Positions 6,211 through 6,287 of a DNA stretch of 6,287 nt are shown piece by piece. The first letter of the stretch is position 1. Each line of letters starts with the position of its first letter. The stretch is from Deltaproteobacteria bacterium UBA5799 (lineage in GTDB: Bacteria > Desulfobacterota > GWC2-55-46), in NCBI GenBank assembly GCA_002418185.1, contig DIDN01000058.1, forward strand, positions 1 through 6,287, read 5' to 3'. The notes below the pieces were generated by a model. It made no database searches. It was not told where the DNA came from and was given only the letters and a program-made list of their open reading frames with translations. A program made the translations under genes and the position numbers.

Positions 6211-6287
6211 TACCGTATCTCGGGAAGCTGCCTCGAAGTTATCCCTTTTCACATAAATGTCTCCAGGCAGCTTCCCGAGATACGGTA
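6211..6287. repeat. Perfect 23-bp inverted repeat with 31-bp spacer at window end
   Basis: Arm 1 is 6211-6233 and begins TACCGTATCTCGGG. Arm 2 is 6265-6287 and is its exact reverse complement, ending CCCGAGATACGGTA at the last base of the window. The spacer is 6234-6264. Arm 2 may extend past the window. The arms lie within coding sequence for the conserved PYLGKLP motif, and the spacer reads as DUF2905 coding sequence only on the minus strand, so the structure is a fold-back of one gene rather than a transposon end or terminator. Confidence 0.95.
6235..6285 (-). pseudogene. Inverted fragment of the same DUF2905 gene
   Basis: Read on the minus strand from 6285, this encodes PYLGKLPGDIYVKRDNF. 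The first seven residues repeat residues 29-35 of the + strand gene and the next ten are the continuation expected of DUF2905 proteins (GDI, then a basic residue, then 'NF'). It is therefore the missing next part of the same gene in opposite orientation. Beyond 6234 the minus strand runs back into the first repeat arm and stops matching the family. Confidence 0.8.

Larger units (their letters stand above)
6129..6287 (+). pseudogene. DUF2905 family small membrane protein, broken by fold-back
   Basis: The frame runs from ATG 6129 to the window edge (53 codons). Residues 1-35 fit the DUF2905 family: MPGVGK, one hydrophobic membrane segment (about 8-24, LIIIGIIILVIGLFVSF), then the family's 'P.IPYLGKLP' motif ending at P35. 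After P35 the family expects a 'GDI' sequence, but here the frame reads RSYPFSHKC, unlike the family. The change falls exactly at 6233/6234, where an inverted repeat arm ends. An in-frame TAA at 6114 and the absence of other start codons make 6129 the only start; the ribosome-binding site is weak (AGG at 6120-6122). The family is short, membrane-bound, of unknown function and widespread in bacteria, and is typically chromosomal. The gene itself is probably intact in the organism and only broken here by the sequence end structure. Confidence 0.8.

Noticed and set aside
5924..6256. A 110-residue + strand frame across the endolysin end, promoter and DUF2905 start
   Set aside because: It overlaps the M15 endolysin and the DUF2905 membrane segment in another frame, is Arg/Ser-rich and crosses the promoter region.
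6211..6287. Inverted repeat as an intrinsic terminator or transposon end
   Set aside because: The 31-nt spacer and lack of a T run do not fit a terminator. The spacer is an inverted piece of the same gene, and there is no transposase or target duplication.
1..6287. CRISPR array, integrase, toxin-antitoxin or defence system
   Set aside because: No regularly spaced repeats and no frames with matching motifs were seen; every sizeable + strand gene fits tail, lysis or the flanking DUF2905 gene.

Overview
The window is the 3' end of the late operon of a tailed phage, most likely an integrated siphovirus-type prophage, running into what looks like a host chromosomal gene at the right edge. All convincing genes are on the + strand. 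The DNA is visibly GC-rich, but the genes use many AGG (Arg) and ATA (Ile) codons. Codon use looks the same in the phage genes and in the flanking gene, so the phage is either well adapted to its host or long resident. This style, plus a DUF2905 gene at the edge, would fit a Desulfobacterota- or Nitrospirota-like bacterium. That placement is a low-confidence guess from style alone.

Layout: (1) 2-190, C-terminal end of a probable tail tape-measure protein. (2) 203-976, a two-domain tail protein (beta-sandwich plus distal-tail-like domain). (3) 986-2803, a pectate-lyase-fold tailspike with an adaptor-like N-terminus. (4) 2855-4573, a probable tail hub/baseplate protein. (5) 4583-5032, a small fibre-like structural protein with a HDHDG motif. 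(6) 5045-5371, a small protein of unknown function. (7) 5374-5607, a 77-residue single-TM protein, probably a holin. (8) 5620-5979, a compact M15-family endolysin with all expected metal and catalytic residues. Genes 1-8 are spaced 2-12 nt apart except for a 51-nt gap before the hub gene, and most have a clear Shine-Dalgarno sequence, so they read as one late transcription unit: tail tip, then adsorption, then lysis.

From 5980 the character changes. A 149-nt intergenic region holds a near-consensus sigma70 promoter (TTGACA, 17 bp, TATACT) and a GC-rich leader, followed by a DUF2905 family small membrane protein gene starting at 6129. That gene is intact only through residue 35. At that exact point a 23-bp perfect inverted repeat (6211-6233 and 6265-6287) begins to fold the sequence back on itself. 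The minus strand of the last 53 bases encodes the expected continuation of the same protein. The window end is therefore a fold-back of a normal DUF2905 gene, most simply an assembly or amplification chimera at a contig end, although a real inverted duplication is not excluded.

I found no CRISPR array, tRNA, rRNA, transposase or integrase, and no clear defence or other accessory system. The best leads are the fold-back, the implied phage/host junction, and the unclassified small genes.
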